From: Luzula sylvatica
Taxonomy: Eukaryota; Streptophyta; Magnoliopsida; Poales; Juncaceae
Direction of reading: 5' to 3'
DNA: 64,000 nt
NCBI GenBank assembly: GCA_946800325.1
Contig: OX326958.1
Coordinates: 20,844,414-20,908,413, forward strand
A program made the position numbers and the translations under genes. Below are positions 21,810 to 37,611 of the stretch, piece after piece (the first letter of the stretch is position 1; each line of letters starts with the position of its first letter). The notes below the pieces were generated by a model. The model searched no databases and was not told the DNA's origin. It saw only the letters and a list, made by a program, of their open reading frames with translations.

Positions 21810-23469
21810 CTATTTAAGAACAAAACAATCAAAATTAGACAATCAATACACAATATGGATATAACTATATTATACTCAAAACTCATTTTATACTCAAAAC
21901 TTTTGATATTGTACGAATAAAGGCTCAATACTCAAAACTCACCATTATACTCTTATAATCCAAATTTAATCCAAATTGACAGTCAATATAATGTACAATA
22001 AGGATATAACTATATTATAGAAGCTCAAATTGAACTCATGGCCATAATCGATACTGTACCTAATAGAGCTCAAATTGAACTCGTACCTAATAAAGGAACA
22101 ATTATACCACTCAATAATCAACTCAGTAGGGTACAATTAGTACTGTACAGTCAATATAATTGATAATGTACGAAGATGAGCTATAAAAATCTGGACTAAC
22201 TCTAAAAATTCAACAAATTTGAACAAATTTCCATACGAAGATAAATACCCAAAAAAAATGTTATGATTTACCTTGTTTGAAGAAAGAATTGAGAGTAAAG
22301 AGAGCTCGAGATTGCAGAAATTAGTTTGACAATGAGCACAAATCACTTTAACAATGATAAGCTATGCCATTAATGGAGCTGGAGAGCAAACAAAATGGAG
22401 CTAGAGAGAAATAAAGAGTTCCGAAAATTTAGTGAGAGAGAGAATAGGAGAAAGATACATGGAAATAGATGCTAAGCGGAAAAGTTTTGGCGCCTCAATA
22501 TTTTGCGGCAAATTGCCGCTCTAGGTTTTTGGAGAGTTATCTTTTGCTGGCTTTCAATGAAAGAGAAAGATTCCTGCAAACTTTGATTCCAATTCCAAGT
22601 AGTAACCAAACAAAGAATAACGTTTTTCTGGAAATTATTTTCCAATTCCAGTCTTAATTCCAGTCAGCCAAACAGGCCCTTAGAGAAAATCAAAATAATT
22701 AGTCTATGAAACCGAAAATTGAACATTAACTAGTTAAAATTAGAAGTCAGACCGAACCCGATTATTTCCAAATCATATAGCTCGCAAAGGAAACTAACAA
22801 AGCACGAAAAATAGCATAGCTAGGCCTCCAACAAGGATCGTTTATTCGTTTATTGGATACCAATTACAAGCTTGACCTCCATAAAGGACCAAAAAGAATA
22901 ACTAAATAATAAGATGGCCCAATTATTTCTTACTGCAACTAAATTAGCTCCAAAATATTTGCCAAAAATGCATAAAACAATATTGTAGTCTGATCTGAAT
23001 TAATAATTGTCTTGTATTTTGTCAGTTATCAGAGAGCATATCAAGGTTATTACAATCATTTTATTGAATTATCTTCAAAAATCTCGAGTACATAAAAACA
23101 TTGCTTGCATTTAATCTGTGCTATCTATACGATTGAAAGTAAAATAAAATGCTATAATCTAAATGATACGCAAGGAAATTTCTAGAAGTAATTAGTACTT
23201 TTTAGTTCTTGAGCTGAAGTATAATGGGTTCGGATATGGTCCAACATCCGTTGGAGGATGATCCGATCAATACACTAATAGTCATTGGATGATGTTTTTG
23301 ATGATAATTGTGATATTTCTTTTTAAACTTATTGTTAATTGTGTGTATATCATGTTAATGTCAAGAAATTATCATCAAAATCAGAATTCGATGGTTATTA
23401 ATGTATTAATCAGAGCATCATCTAACGATTGTTGGACCATACTCAAACCCGAAGTACAACATGGGTAAG

Positions 23470-24710
23470 CATTTTACATGTTCAAATGTATACATACTGT
23501 GATTACAGAATAATCGTTACAACAAATCTAGAAAATAAAAAGACAGATGAGTATAATTTGTGTGAGTTATCATCGAAATTGTGTTAGTTGTGTTTAATAC
23601 AAGGACGATAACAAATTTAATTTTGACTATTTATATTTGTAAGAATCTTCTAAATTTTCAAATTTCGATCCACGAAAAATAGAATTATTTTGTTTATAAA
23701 TAGACTCTATTATATAAAATTCTTATGAGATATTAGAGAAAATCAAGATAACTATCGGTGATAACTTGTGAAAACATGTGGTTTTAACACTTCACCATTG
23801 CTTGGGTTATCAACAACATTTATATTCTTATATCTAAACAAATGGTACGTACAAGTTCCTTAAAAGAAAAATAGTTATATTTCACATAGGGAAATTTTTT
23901 GGATAAAATTGTAATTGTATGTATAAATAATTAATTATCACCATTAAATGAAAATTTTATCATTTGTACTGCAACATAAACCATATTATCAATGTAACTT
24001 GTTTACAAATTTTAAGTTGTTTTGACGATGTTTTCTCTAAAATACTCAAAATTGGATGACAAACGATACATAGTTATAAAGAAACAACAGTCTTATAAAA
24101 TTAATTGTTAAATAATAATTCAAATTTTGACATTAATTCCTCGTAATTTAATGATATAAATAAATATGTTGATGTAGTTTAAGAAGATTGATCTAACAAA
24201 AATGTGTAGATAATAATATAGTCGAGGAGTAAAACAATATTGATTCCAAGAACCCGTCAACCATTATTTTTTATACGGCGAGGGGTAATCGAGTTGTTAA
24301 ACGACTAATTACTTAGCATAAAAAATAACTAAAATTTGCAAGTTAGGCCTCCACACAGAACAGGGCCACAAAAAATAACTAAAAATTTAATTTATTAAGC
24401 TTTTTGGTCCTTTTATAGATGGCCCAATTATTTAGCATAATTTGGGCTTATTGCAATTAATTAGCTCCGAAAGATTTACTAAAAATACATAAAACAATAC
24501 TCTAGCCTGATCTGTATTTAATATTTATAAGTGCCTCTATATTTGTCAATTATCATAGAGCATATCAAGATTATTTACATTCATTTAATCTGCTATCTAT
24601 AATGATAAAAGTAAAATAAAATACAATAGAATCTAAGGACATGCAAGGAAATTTTTAGGAGTAATTTAGTATTTTTTTTTAAGCTGAAGTACAACATGGG
24701 TAAGGCATCT
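23470..24710 (+). repeat. Dispersed repeat copy B
   Basis: Three blocks: Y (23470-23760, matching copies A, C and D), X (23880-24310, matching 18360-18830) and Z (24330-24710, matching 22770-23220). The order Y-X-Z differs from the X-Y-Z order in copy A. No coding recognised. Confidence 0.65.
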
Positions 24711-27700
24711 CAAAGGGGATTTTCTGTGAAAGATTGTGCAACATGGTTTCCATTATTGAAAATAGTACTTGTTTTTAATAATGAGGTGTCATATAGAATT
24801 TTTTAGTATGTACATACTTGTGAATATATTCCATAAACATTAAATTATCATAATTGTTTCATTATTTGATAGAGTTGATATTTTGAGTGCTCTTTTTTAC
24901 GGTTGAGCGCTATTTTATAAGAAATAATAATTCCGATTTTACCCCTCTTAATTATTTTCAAGCTTATTTTGCCATAAATAATTTTTAAAACAAACATATT
25001 AGGATTACAAATTTAATGCGAGGACTTGGATAAAAACAAATATTTTAGTGTAAGAACAAATCAATATTTTGTTACTTACTCAATGCATATGTACACCTCT
25101 CGTGAAGACACGTCATCTCTTTTTTTGTCTTCAATGCTCTCCAAGCTGTAAATCAAGTGTTACTCTTTTATTTTCTAATGTGTTATTTTTCTTACCGGTT
25201 TTGTGTAATTATTGGTCTTTATGTTTTCTTGGTAAAGAAATGTCATTGTTTTAGATTTGTTTAATTAACATATTTAGTTGCGATTTTATATTGGAAGAAT
25301 ATATTAAAAGACAATTCATTTTGTATAATTTTAACATAAAAAACCATAGCTCGTTTTTAAAGTCAGAATTCTTGTAAGAACTATTAGTTTTTCTTTCAAG
25401 GTGGATGAATAAGGTGGATTATGGATGAATGGTTCAATTTCTTCGTTCTTCAAGGTGTGAGAGATTATAAATATTTGTCTCGTATAAGAAAGTTTAAACA
25501 AGTTTAAAAAACAACGTAGATTGAAGTAGCATAATATTAAAGAAGGATAAAATGAGTATCAGAATCTTCTTATCCTAAAAAAGAACGCTGAAAATATCAC
25601 CTTCCTACGAATCGTAGAATAAAAATATATTATTAAAAAAATAATAATACAAGAAAGGTACTTAAAAAAGAATGTATTGATATAATTCTCATTTTTTCTC
25701 AGAATTTCTCTTTAACTATCATGTGGGCAGTGTATTGCACGGTGTTGCCCATCTTTTATCATTCACGCAAAGAATGTCATGTGACATATGAGAGGAAACA
25801 AATCGAAAAAGATGTGAGATTCATATCATTACTCTAAAAAAAATACATTGGTACTTTAAGATTATTTAGACATATAAAAAATATATAACGTTATATATTA
25901 CAAAAATCAAATAAGTTACATTGAATATATATCAATGTTTTTTTAAGTTGCAATGTGACGGTCAGTATCACTTGAAATGTGATTGACTAGTAATTCTTGT
26001 TATTGCAACTTAAAACATGGAATAGTTGAATCTTATTATTGAATATGATTACTAAGAAAACATACAATCTATATACGTAGAAATATATTTTTTCTCTATT
26101 CTTAAAATACAACTTTTTAAATTTAATAAAAAAAAAACTACGAATCCTAGAATAACAATATAATAATATCATCATGAATACACGCTTATTGTTTTATACT
26201 TGATTAATAAGAACAAATAAACAACTATATATCTTCAAGATGTAAACTTAGTTTTATTACATGTATAAACACCCCAAATAACAAGGACAAATATATAAAT
26301 GACCACATAAGATCTAAATCTAAAGAATCAAAATATCACTTGAATTTATTTCCTTACTTGGTTTTATTGGCTTAGATATGAATTTTCAGTTAAAAGATGA
26401 AGGGGTGTGTTGGTGTGCAGAATTGGTGCGTAATTTTATCAATTTTCATGTCCCACCCATTGACCCCATTTTTCAGTTTCCCTTCCTTCTCTCTATCTTC
26501 GCCTTCTCGCGCGAGCGGTTAACGAACACTAATTAAACTGTCGATTCCATAATTAGCCAAAAAAAACATTTTGAAAATTCAAGAACAAAGAAACAAAATT
26601 TCATAAAGAGAAACTAAACCGCTCAACGAGAGAAACAAAGAATATATAGGGAGGCACAGAGATTTAATTTCTTTCCTTTTATAATTGTTGCAATTAGGGC
26701 GTGTTAATCCAATTAAAAGCCGTTCAACTCATCTTTGGTTTTCGTTTTCTCTTCGTGGGTGACTTCAAATCCATGAAAAGGTATCTTCTTTCTTGACAAT
26801 CTTTTTGTTTCTTCTATTTTTTAATAGTTCAGCTTGAATTTACAATTGATATAGTATAATTTATGAATTTTTGTGTACTGGCATTGGTTTAAACTTTAAA
26901 CGTATATATGCATGCTAATACTCGAAATTCACTTTGATTAGTTTAAATTTGATTGGTCTTAGGAGTTAAATTTACTGAATTGGAACTTTCAAATTCGAAT
27001 CTGTTCAAATTGTCCACATTTTATGTACTTTGTGATAATTGGTGCATAGATCTCTACTTCAAAGTTCAAACAACTGGTTTTTAGGGTTTATTAATTCCTT
27101 TTATATGAATAATTGTGTTCTGTAGTATGAAAATTTGAATTTTTCATTTGACCTAATCTGATTTAGTAACTTTAAGGGCTAATAAGCCTCTAATCTTCAT
27201 TTACAAGATATTTAAATTTAGAGTTTTCTCGAATTTACTGCGAATTTACTGTAGTTATCCTGATTTAGTTAATTTCCTGCATTATATATTTTTAGGTATA
27301 ATGCAATATTACAATAATTTGGCAAGTTCATAAATTCTGAAAAACTTGCCATTAATTATCCAAACAAATTAGATTTAATACTTGATTCGGTTCCGTAGTT
27401 ATCCTTATTTGACAATTTTCCGCGAAAACCCTTCAGGATCTTTTTTCTAATTATAAAAAAATTAGGGGGCGTTATGCAAAATTTCCTGTATATATTCGCG
27501 GCTCCGACACTTGGCTTGTCAGTGTAACACTTGGATAGTTTCGAGTTTACTATATAAATCACAGTTTATTCCCCTTATAGACTCAAACTAAAATTGGTTT
27601 TAGATTTTATTTCCTTTGATAGATCGATTCAAAGTTTAAAGAAAATTTTGTGTTTTGAATCGATGAAGGTAATATTATTTTCTCTAATAAATTGTTCATA

Positions 27701-27826
27701 AATCTAGGGTTCCAATCTAGGGCTTTGGATTTTTTTTTCTTCTCTAAATAGATTAAATTGACAAATTTATGAATTTTGAATTGAATCGTACAGTATTTAA
27801 GAGGAGCTAAGGATCGAAAGGCTACA
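24711..27826. other. Intergenic region and probable JmjC gene 5' leader
   Basis: 24711-26400 is AT-rich without features. From about 26460 the composition changes (CT-rich, CTCGCGCGAGCG), suggesting a promoter. A plausible non-coding first exon ends at AAAAG|GTATCTTC near 26780. Its 3' acceptor would lie before the start at 27827. This leader intron is inferred. Confidence 0.4.
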
Positions 27827-32121
<4,295 letters not shown>

Positions 32122-32830
32122 GTTTTAGTTTTTTTGAAGTTAGAAAAGGGCTAACTTTCATTGATTGATTGATTGGATTTGGGGGGAGAGGATAATTAAC
32201 AACAAAGTTTTAGCCGAAATTTTCGATATGTTTAATTTGTATTTTAGTTGTTTGTTTATTCATTGAATTAAATGGTTAGAGATTCGAGTGAATGTAATAT
32301 TTTTTCATGAAAAGAAATGTTTGTTGAATGTTAGAAATGGATGCATATTTTGAATATTAGGAAGAAAGTAAGAAAAAAAATTGGCATTTTATGCTGTGCA
32401 TTAGCATATTCTAAATTGATTTTTTTTAATTTTTTTTCGGAATAGAAAACCAATCTTGAAATATAGTAATCAGTATGAAGAACTTGAATTTTACCTGCAT
32501 AAAAATTTCTTACAAATACTAAATGATACACAAAATCTATATACAAATAATAACTTAAAAAAAATCAATAATTAGTGAATTGTTAAGTTTTGTTTATATT
32601 GATTTATGACTAAAATAATGAATATAACATGTTACAATCATAATGTGGGTCAAAAAGAAAAAACAAAAAGACAAGGCTAAGTTTTGGAGTATCAAGAAGA
32701 AGGCCCATTAGCTAGCTTGGTCCATGAAAAGAAAATGATATTATCGGGACTTCTCGTTCCATCAAATTTAGTCAACTTAGAAGGGGATTTTTAAATAATT
32801 ATTTTTAACTTTTTGGATCCTGAAAAAACT
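32122..32830. other. 3' flank of JmjC gene
   Basis: Probable 3' UTR to about 32290, then AT-rich intergenic sequence with no recognisable feature. Confidence 0.4.
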
Positions 32831-33729
32831 TAGAGGTGGCAAATCCAGCCCGAATCCGAAAAAACCGTCCGACTCGTCCGAGATCCGACTCGTCCGCGAC
32901 CCGAAAATTTTAGAAAATTCAAACAACCGAACCCGACCGACTCGAACCCGAGAAATCCGACCCAAAATTGACCCGGTGTTACATATTACTACGACCCAAC
33001 TCGATCCGAATCCGAGTTGTCCGAAACCCGATAAATCCGAGACCGACAAGCCCGAACCCAAATAGCCCGAACCGAAATTGACCCGATTCCAATCATATTA
33101 ACCCAAGTTGACCCGATTAAGATCATACTAGAGATAATTTATGGTATAAAAAAGTGAAAGATTGTTTCTCTGGATACAAATATTATTTACGAACAAGGTT
33201 CACATAATTCATAAACTAATTTTTTTTTTTTTGAAGGATATTTTTTTTTTTTTTGAAGGAGGTGTTTTAATCTCATTTGTATTGAAATATATATATTTTT
33301 TTCAAGTCATCACTATATTATTATTTAAATTTAAATTATAATTGGAAAAGGAAGTTATAATGATTTGAATAATAATTTTTTTAATTTATATCCAATATTT
33401 CGAAAAAAAATAATTTAGTGGATCATTAAAAAAAACCCGACACAACCCGAATTTAACTAACCCGAGTTCCGAAAGAATCCGAATCAGGAACGAACCCGTA
33501 TCCGATTAAATCTGAAATCCCGAATTTAACCCGAGTCCGAATCATCCCGAACATGAAAATCCGACCCGACTATAATTTCAACTCGAAATTGATCCGACCA
33601 AATATGACCCGAGCGGAACCCGGCCTGATCCGAGTTGACTTAACCCGAAAAGATCCGAATCCGATCATTAACCCGAAATCCGATGAGTTTAGCCCGAAAC
33701 CGCCCGAACCCGCCCGTTTGCCACCTCTA
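32831..33729. mobile_element. TIR-bounded element rich in CCCGAA/TCCGAC words
   Basis: Perfect 13-bp terminal repeats TAGAGGTGGCAAA and TTTGCCACCTCTA bound about 899 bp. Both flanks are degenerate arrays of 5-7 base words such as CCCGAA, TCCGAC and AACCCGA, with an AT-rich centre (33120-33420). No coding. The target duplication is unclear because the flanks are A-rich. Open frames here are artefacts of the simple sequence. Confidence 0.55.
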
Positions 33730-35084
33730 AAAAAAACCTTCTTCAAATAACTTTTCATTTTCCTTTTATCTTCTTGATATGTACCGGTTTGGCAATGCAC
33801 GGAATAATGAAAGAGTGAAAAAGTGGAAAAAAATTAATTCTATTTTATTTTAAGGGTGTTCGGTAGATTAAATAATGGAATAGTGGAAGTAAAAATTAAA
33901 TTAATATTTTTTATTGGGAAGAATGTGAGAGAGGAAGAAAAAAATTCTTCTATTCCATCTTCTTCCACCTCCCCAACGGAATAGAGTTAATCCACTCTAT
34001 TTCATTTTTTTTCAATCTTGTTCGACGGAATAAAATTATTTCTTCCATTCACTTCCATATAAGAATTAAACTTAATTACTTAGCATTATATAGTGTTAAT
34101 TTTTTGTTAGACCAAAACACTTTACTATATTTTCATATTTAATTTTAGTAAGTCAATTTTTGTATTTCTCATTAATAACAAAACTTATGATATACAAAAA
34201 TTAAGTCTTACAAATATTTTAACAGATTTTTTTTAATTTACCAGCTAGTTTTAATTTTCATTCATTGTTAATAACACTAAATGCTAAAATTAAAACTAGC
34301 GACAAAATATTTAACAAAAAAAATATTAAAACTAGATGTTAAACTAGTATTCATCCAAAATGTTATCAAGAATGCTTTTTTATATTGTTGTTTAGTTTTC
34401 TAAGAGTTAATGCATATATTTTTATGATAAAATATATAATAAATAAAATATTAAAATTATATAAATATAAAATATAATATTTTTTAAATTAATATATTTT
34501 AAAAAAATTATAAAAAAAATTTAGATTAACAAAAAATACCCAAAGTTCATAATCGAATCAACATCCAAATACATAAAACAAATAAAGATATAACATGACA
34601 TTATTTCATTTTTCGACCGTATCTACATCTTACATTCTTAGTCATGATCAATCACCAATATCAAAGCCCCACAAATGCACTATTTATCCGCGTTAAAAAG
34701 TAGGTCGTGACCCATCAACCAAAATCATCCATTCACATTCTTATGTTGATGTTTTACTATTTTAACTCATTTATGTTTTCGTTGATAAAAACTTAGTACA
34801 CATTTTGAGGATTGTAGTTGGAGGATAAAGTGGAATAAATAAAAATAAAAATAATTTTAATTTTAGAAGAATTCTTTTGTTATGTTCAACACGTAACCCG
34901 ATATGTAGGTGCTGTAATCCTTCTCGTACTAACATCTGGTAGCTTTGATCTGTGATGAAGGTATAATTGACAAATAAAGAAGAGACTGGTACGTGTTATT
35001 TTTCTATTATGCAATAATGCATTGTACTCTTGCAAATCTGTTGGTGCCCAAAAAAAATGTAGCATTTTGATATATTAAAAAGGC
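33730..35084. other. AT-rich intergenic sequence
   Basis: No gene. Sequence at 33850-34060 has TGGAATAGTGGAAG and complementary TTCTTCCAC/CTATTCCA words that may be a small MITE relic. The rest is featureless. Confidence 0.35.
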
Positions 35085-35470
35085 CAAGTTTCGTATGTAC
35101 TCCTAAAAAATCCCACAATTTTGCGTATATCTGTGTAAAACGTAAAATATCATGAATACTCCTAAAAATTATTAAAATTTTATATATGTTTATTTTATCA
35201 GATTTCGGTTAACTATTCCTTAAAATTATCGTTAATTGATGTTTTTTTTCGATTTTTCCAACATAAATATTATTCCATATTTACATAGGGAGTAAAATCG
35301 AAAAAGTAAAAAATAGCGACAATCTTAACGAATAGCTAACCAAAATCTAATAAAAATGGCATCCATGAAATTTTAGTAGTTTTGCAGGAGTATTCGTGAT
35401 ATTTCACGTTTTGCAGGGATATACGTGAAATTATGGTGTTTTGTAAGGGTACGTATGAAATTTAAAAAAC
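35085..35470. repeat. Foldback element of the GGGTAC-CATGAAATT family
   Basis: Inverted arms: TTTCGTATGTACTCC and TATCATGAATACTCC near 35090-35165 pair with GGAGTATTCGTGATA and GGGTACGTATGAAATT at 35385-35462. Arms are about 80 bp, loop about 220 bp. Related words occur in the DOT2 intron insert and at 14280-14400. Confidence 0.6.
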
Positions 35471-35589
35471 TTTTTACATGTAATATTATCTCCATTTCTT
35501 ATTATATAAGTTATTGTACCATAGTTTTTTCCTAATATTTTATATGCTAACTCATAGTTTCTTCTAACAATCTTTTTGTATTGTCAATG

Positions 35590-36330
35590 GTGGTGTTTTT
35601 TTTTTGGAATATACGTTTGTTACGTTCTTTCCAAATGTTCCATGCCGTCGCCTTCCATTGTGACATTCATTCTTTTTTGTCTTTCGATTTTTTGCTTTTC
35701 CTATTTGCTTTTAGTGAGGTCACTATGTCTCCTTGTAGTACGGTCTGTTTATGTCTTGTTTGTAATTGATCTTCTAGTTTTCATACCGTTCGGGTGTATG
35801 TGCAAGATCCCAATAGATGATCTATATTCTCGGGAGTTGCTTTGCAGAATGCACATTTATCAATATGTGGCCAATCTTTTTTTTGCCAATCTCTCGATCG
35901 TATTTAGTTTGTTTTCCATCGCAAGCCATATGAAGAATTTGACCTTTGTCGGTGTTTTAATTTTCCAAATTAGCCCTTGCCATGAGTTTAAAATTCTCGA
36001 GTTTTTCATCATGGCATATGCCGATTTTGCCGAGAATAAGTCGATTTTATCCCATTTTCATAAGATGGTACCATTGTTTTCTTTGGATGTTGCAATTTTA
36101 TAAATTAGTATTAATTTATTTAGTTGCTTTATGAAAAATGATAGATTATCTTCTTTTTGTTCCAAGTCCGTTATCAAATTTATGTTGTATAATTTGGGCA
36201 TACAATTTGTCCATAACCAGTTTTTTAAAAGCTAGGAACAAAGATATAATTTTTTGTATAAAGCATGAAATCCAAATCCAAATTTCTTTGTCCGAAAATA
36301 GAGTTCGAACTAAATCACCCATCGTTTGAA
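35590..36330 (-). pseudogene. LINE reverse-transcriptase zinc-binding (zf-RVT) remnant
   Basis: On the minus strand, with several frameshifts and stops, the translation shows the hallmark of plant LINE C-terminal zf-RVT domains. It reads LIWKIKTPTKVKFFIWLA (about 35945-35890), then DKCAFCKATPENIDHL (about 35860-35810) and QWKATAWNIWKERNKRIF near 35600. Sequence up to about 36330 may continue the same ORF upstream but is too decayed to read. It is a dead fragment; the opposite-strand open frame of 175 codons is its shadow. Confidence 0.65.
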
Positions 36331-36654
36331 TGATAATCCAACAACTAGTTTAAGTTTTACGGGAATTCAAGCTCCCTACGTTATTTGAAATACCCGTTAA
36401 TGCAAAATTCAGTTCGATTACAATCACCTTTTCAGGAGAATTTCATGACATGTCATTTTTCTTAAAGTAAGATATTTCTAAAAGGATATTTTGAAAATTT
36501 GTTAATTAGTGATTTTTTTTTGTAAGATCAAAATGTATTGTTACGCTAGACAAAATAATTTTTCTTTATCATTCATAACAATATATATATATAATTAATT
36601 GAAAAGATCCAAATCACCTTTTTCAAAAAAGTCTACCATAAAATTTTCCCAATT

Positions 36655-36840
36655 ATTTAACCCTTACTCGATTGACCCGAATAACTCAAATGACAAACTC
36701 GATACGTAACACAAATTTGTACGACTTATAACCCGAGCCTGCCTGACCCGACCGTAATTCAAAAAACCCCCAATTCAAATGATATGCAACTCGAACGTCC
36801 CTCAAACCCAAACAATCCAAAACCCGACTCCAAATATATA
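36655..36840. repeat. Degenerate ACCCGA/CTCGA word tract
   Basis: Simple-sequence tract with recurring GACCCGAATAAC, AACCCGAGCC and GACCCGACC words, resembling the composition of 32831-33729. Confidence 0.45.
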
Positions 36841-37611
36841 GATCGTAAAAATATGACATAATGAGATTGTTTGTAACACAAATCTCCCTTTTATTTCTCA
36901 ATGTTTTATTTACTTGTCATGCGAGAGTATCTGAATAAATTAAAGAAATATCAATAATTTATAATATTCGTTCAGATGGTGTTATGTATACAAATTTATG
37001 ATAAAATATGTTGTTTATGTCAAATAGGAAAATAAAGGACATACTTCCGAATTCTTTTTCAAAAAATTTAATGACGTGAATATAATTTAACGTATTAAAA
37101 ATTAACATCTTAGTTAAATGTCAAATAACATATTAAAATAATAAAATTATAAATTAAGATGTTAAATCGTTAATTTATTTATTAATTCTTAAAATATTAA
37201 CTCATATACTTATCATCAAAATACTACTTTTGATTGAACAACAAAAGATTCGGACTAACTAAGATAGAAGACTTTGAAGTTTGAAGTCAAGAAGATATTG
37301 TTTACCATCTTAGTACTCGACCACGAATTCTTATCCCAAACAAATAATGTCGGCTATACAAGGCGCCCACCTTAATTTTGGTCTTTCTCTATCTATTCAA
37401 TTCATCTCTTCTCAAATGGTATCTTGCTTTTGCTAATGGCCTAATGGGTTTGTCCTTTTCACATCCCCTTTGCCTTCAACTTGCTTCATCACTCACAAGT
37501 CACAATTCATTCGTTGGAAACTTTGACTCTACACGACTATAATTTCGCTGCTCGTGATGGGTACTCAATTCCTCTTCATTCTCACTAAACCCTTCTCTCG
37601 AAACACCAACA
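36841..37611. other. Upstream region of the FLS2-like gene
   Basis: Presumed promoter and 5' UTR. A short upstream ATG at about 37557 opens a frame that overlaps the main start out of frame. No clear TATA box could be assigned. Confidence 0.4.

Larger units (their letters stand above)
20902..22679. mobile_element. PIF/Harbinger-type element, degraded
   Basis: 1778 bp with terminal repeats GGGCCTGTTTGGC and GCCAAACAGGCCC, flanked by TTA (20899-20901 and 22680-22682). The TTA duplication and terminal sequence fit PIF/Harbinger (Tourist-like) transposons. No DDE transposase was recognised. A minus-strand gene remnant lies inside. The empty site ATATTAGAGAAAATC is present in repeat copies at about 23730 and 48135. 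Confidence 0.78.
19500..23220 (+). repeat. Dispersed repeat copy A, interrupted by two transposons
   Basis: The discontinuous blocks 19500-19735, 20656-20901 and 22683-23220 match other copies at 23470-24710, 47790-48200 and 55138-55520. Shared words are GTATACAT, AACAAACTTAATTTCGACTA and TTCTTATGAGATATTAGAGA. The gaps are a hAT-type and a PIF/Harbinger-type element. No coding is recognisable and the class of the host repeat is unknown. Confidence 0.7.

Noticed and set aside
32777..33800. Open frames rich in Gly/Ser/Arg or Pro/Asp
   Set aside because: Arise from the CCCGAA/TCGG word array of a TIR-bounded repeat; no conserved domain.
35576..36103. Plus-strand 175-codon frame that looks like a multi-pass membrane protein
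   Set aside because: Antisense of a LINE zf-RVT remnant; the hydrophobic bias comes from complementing its codons.
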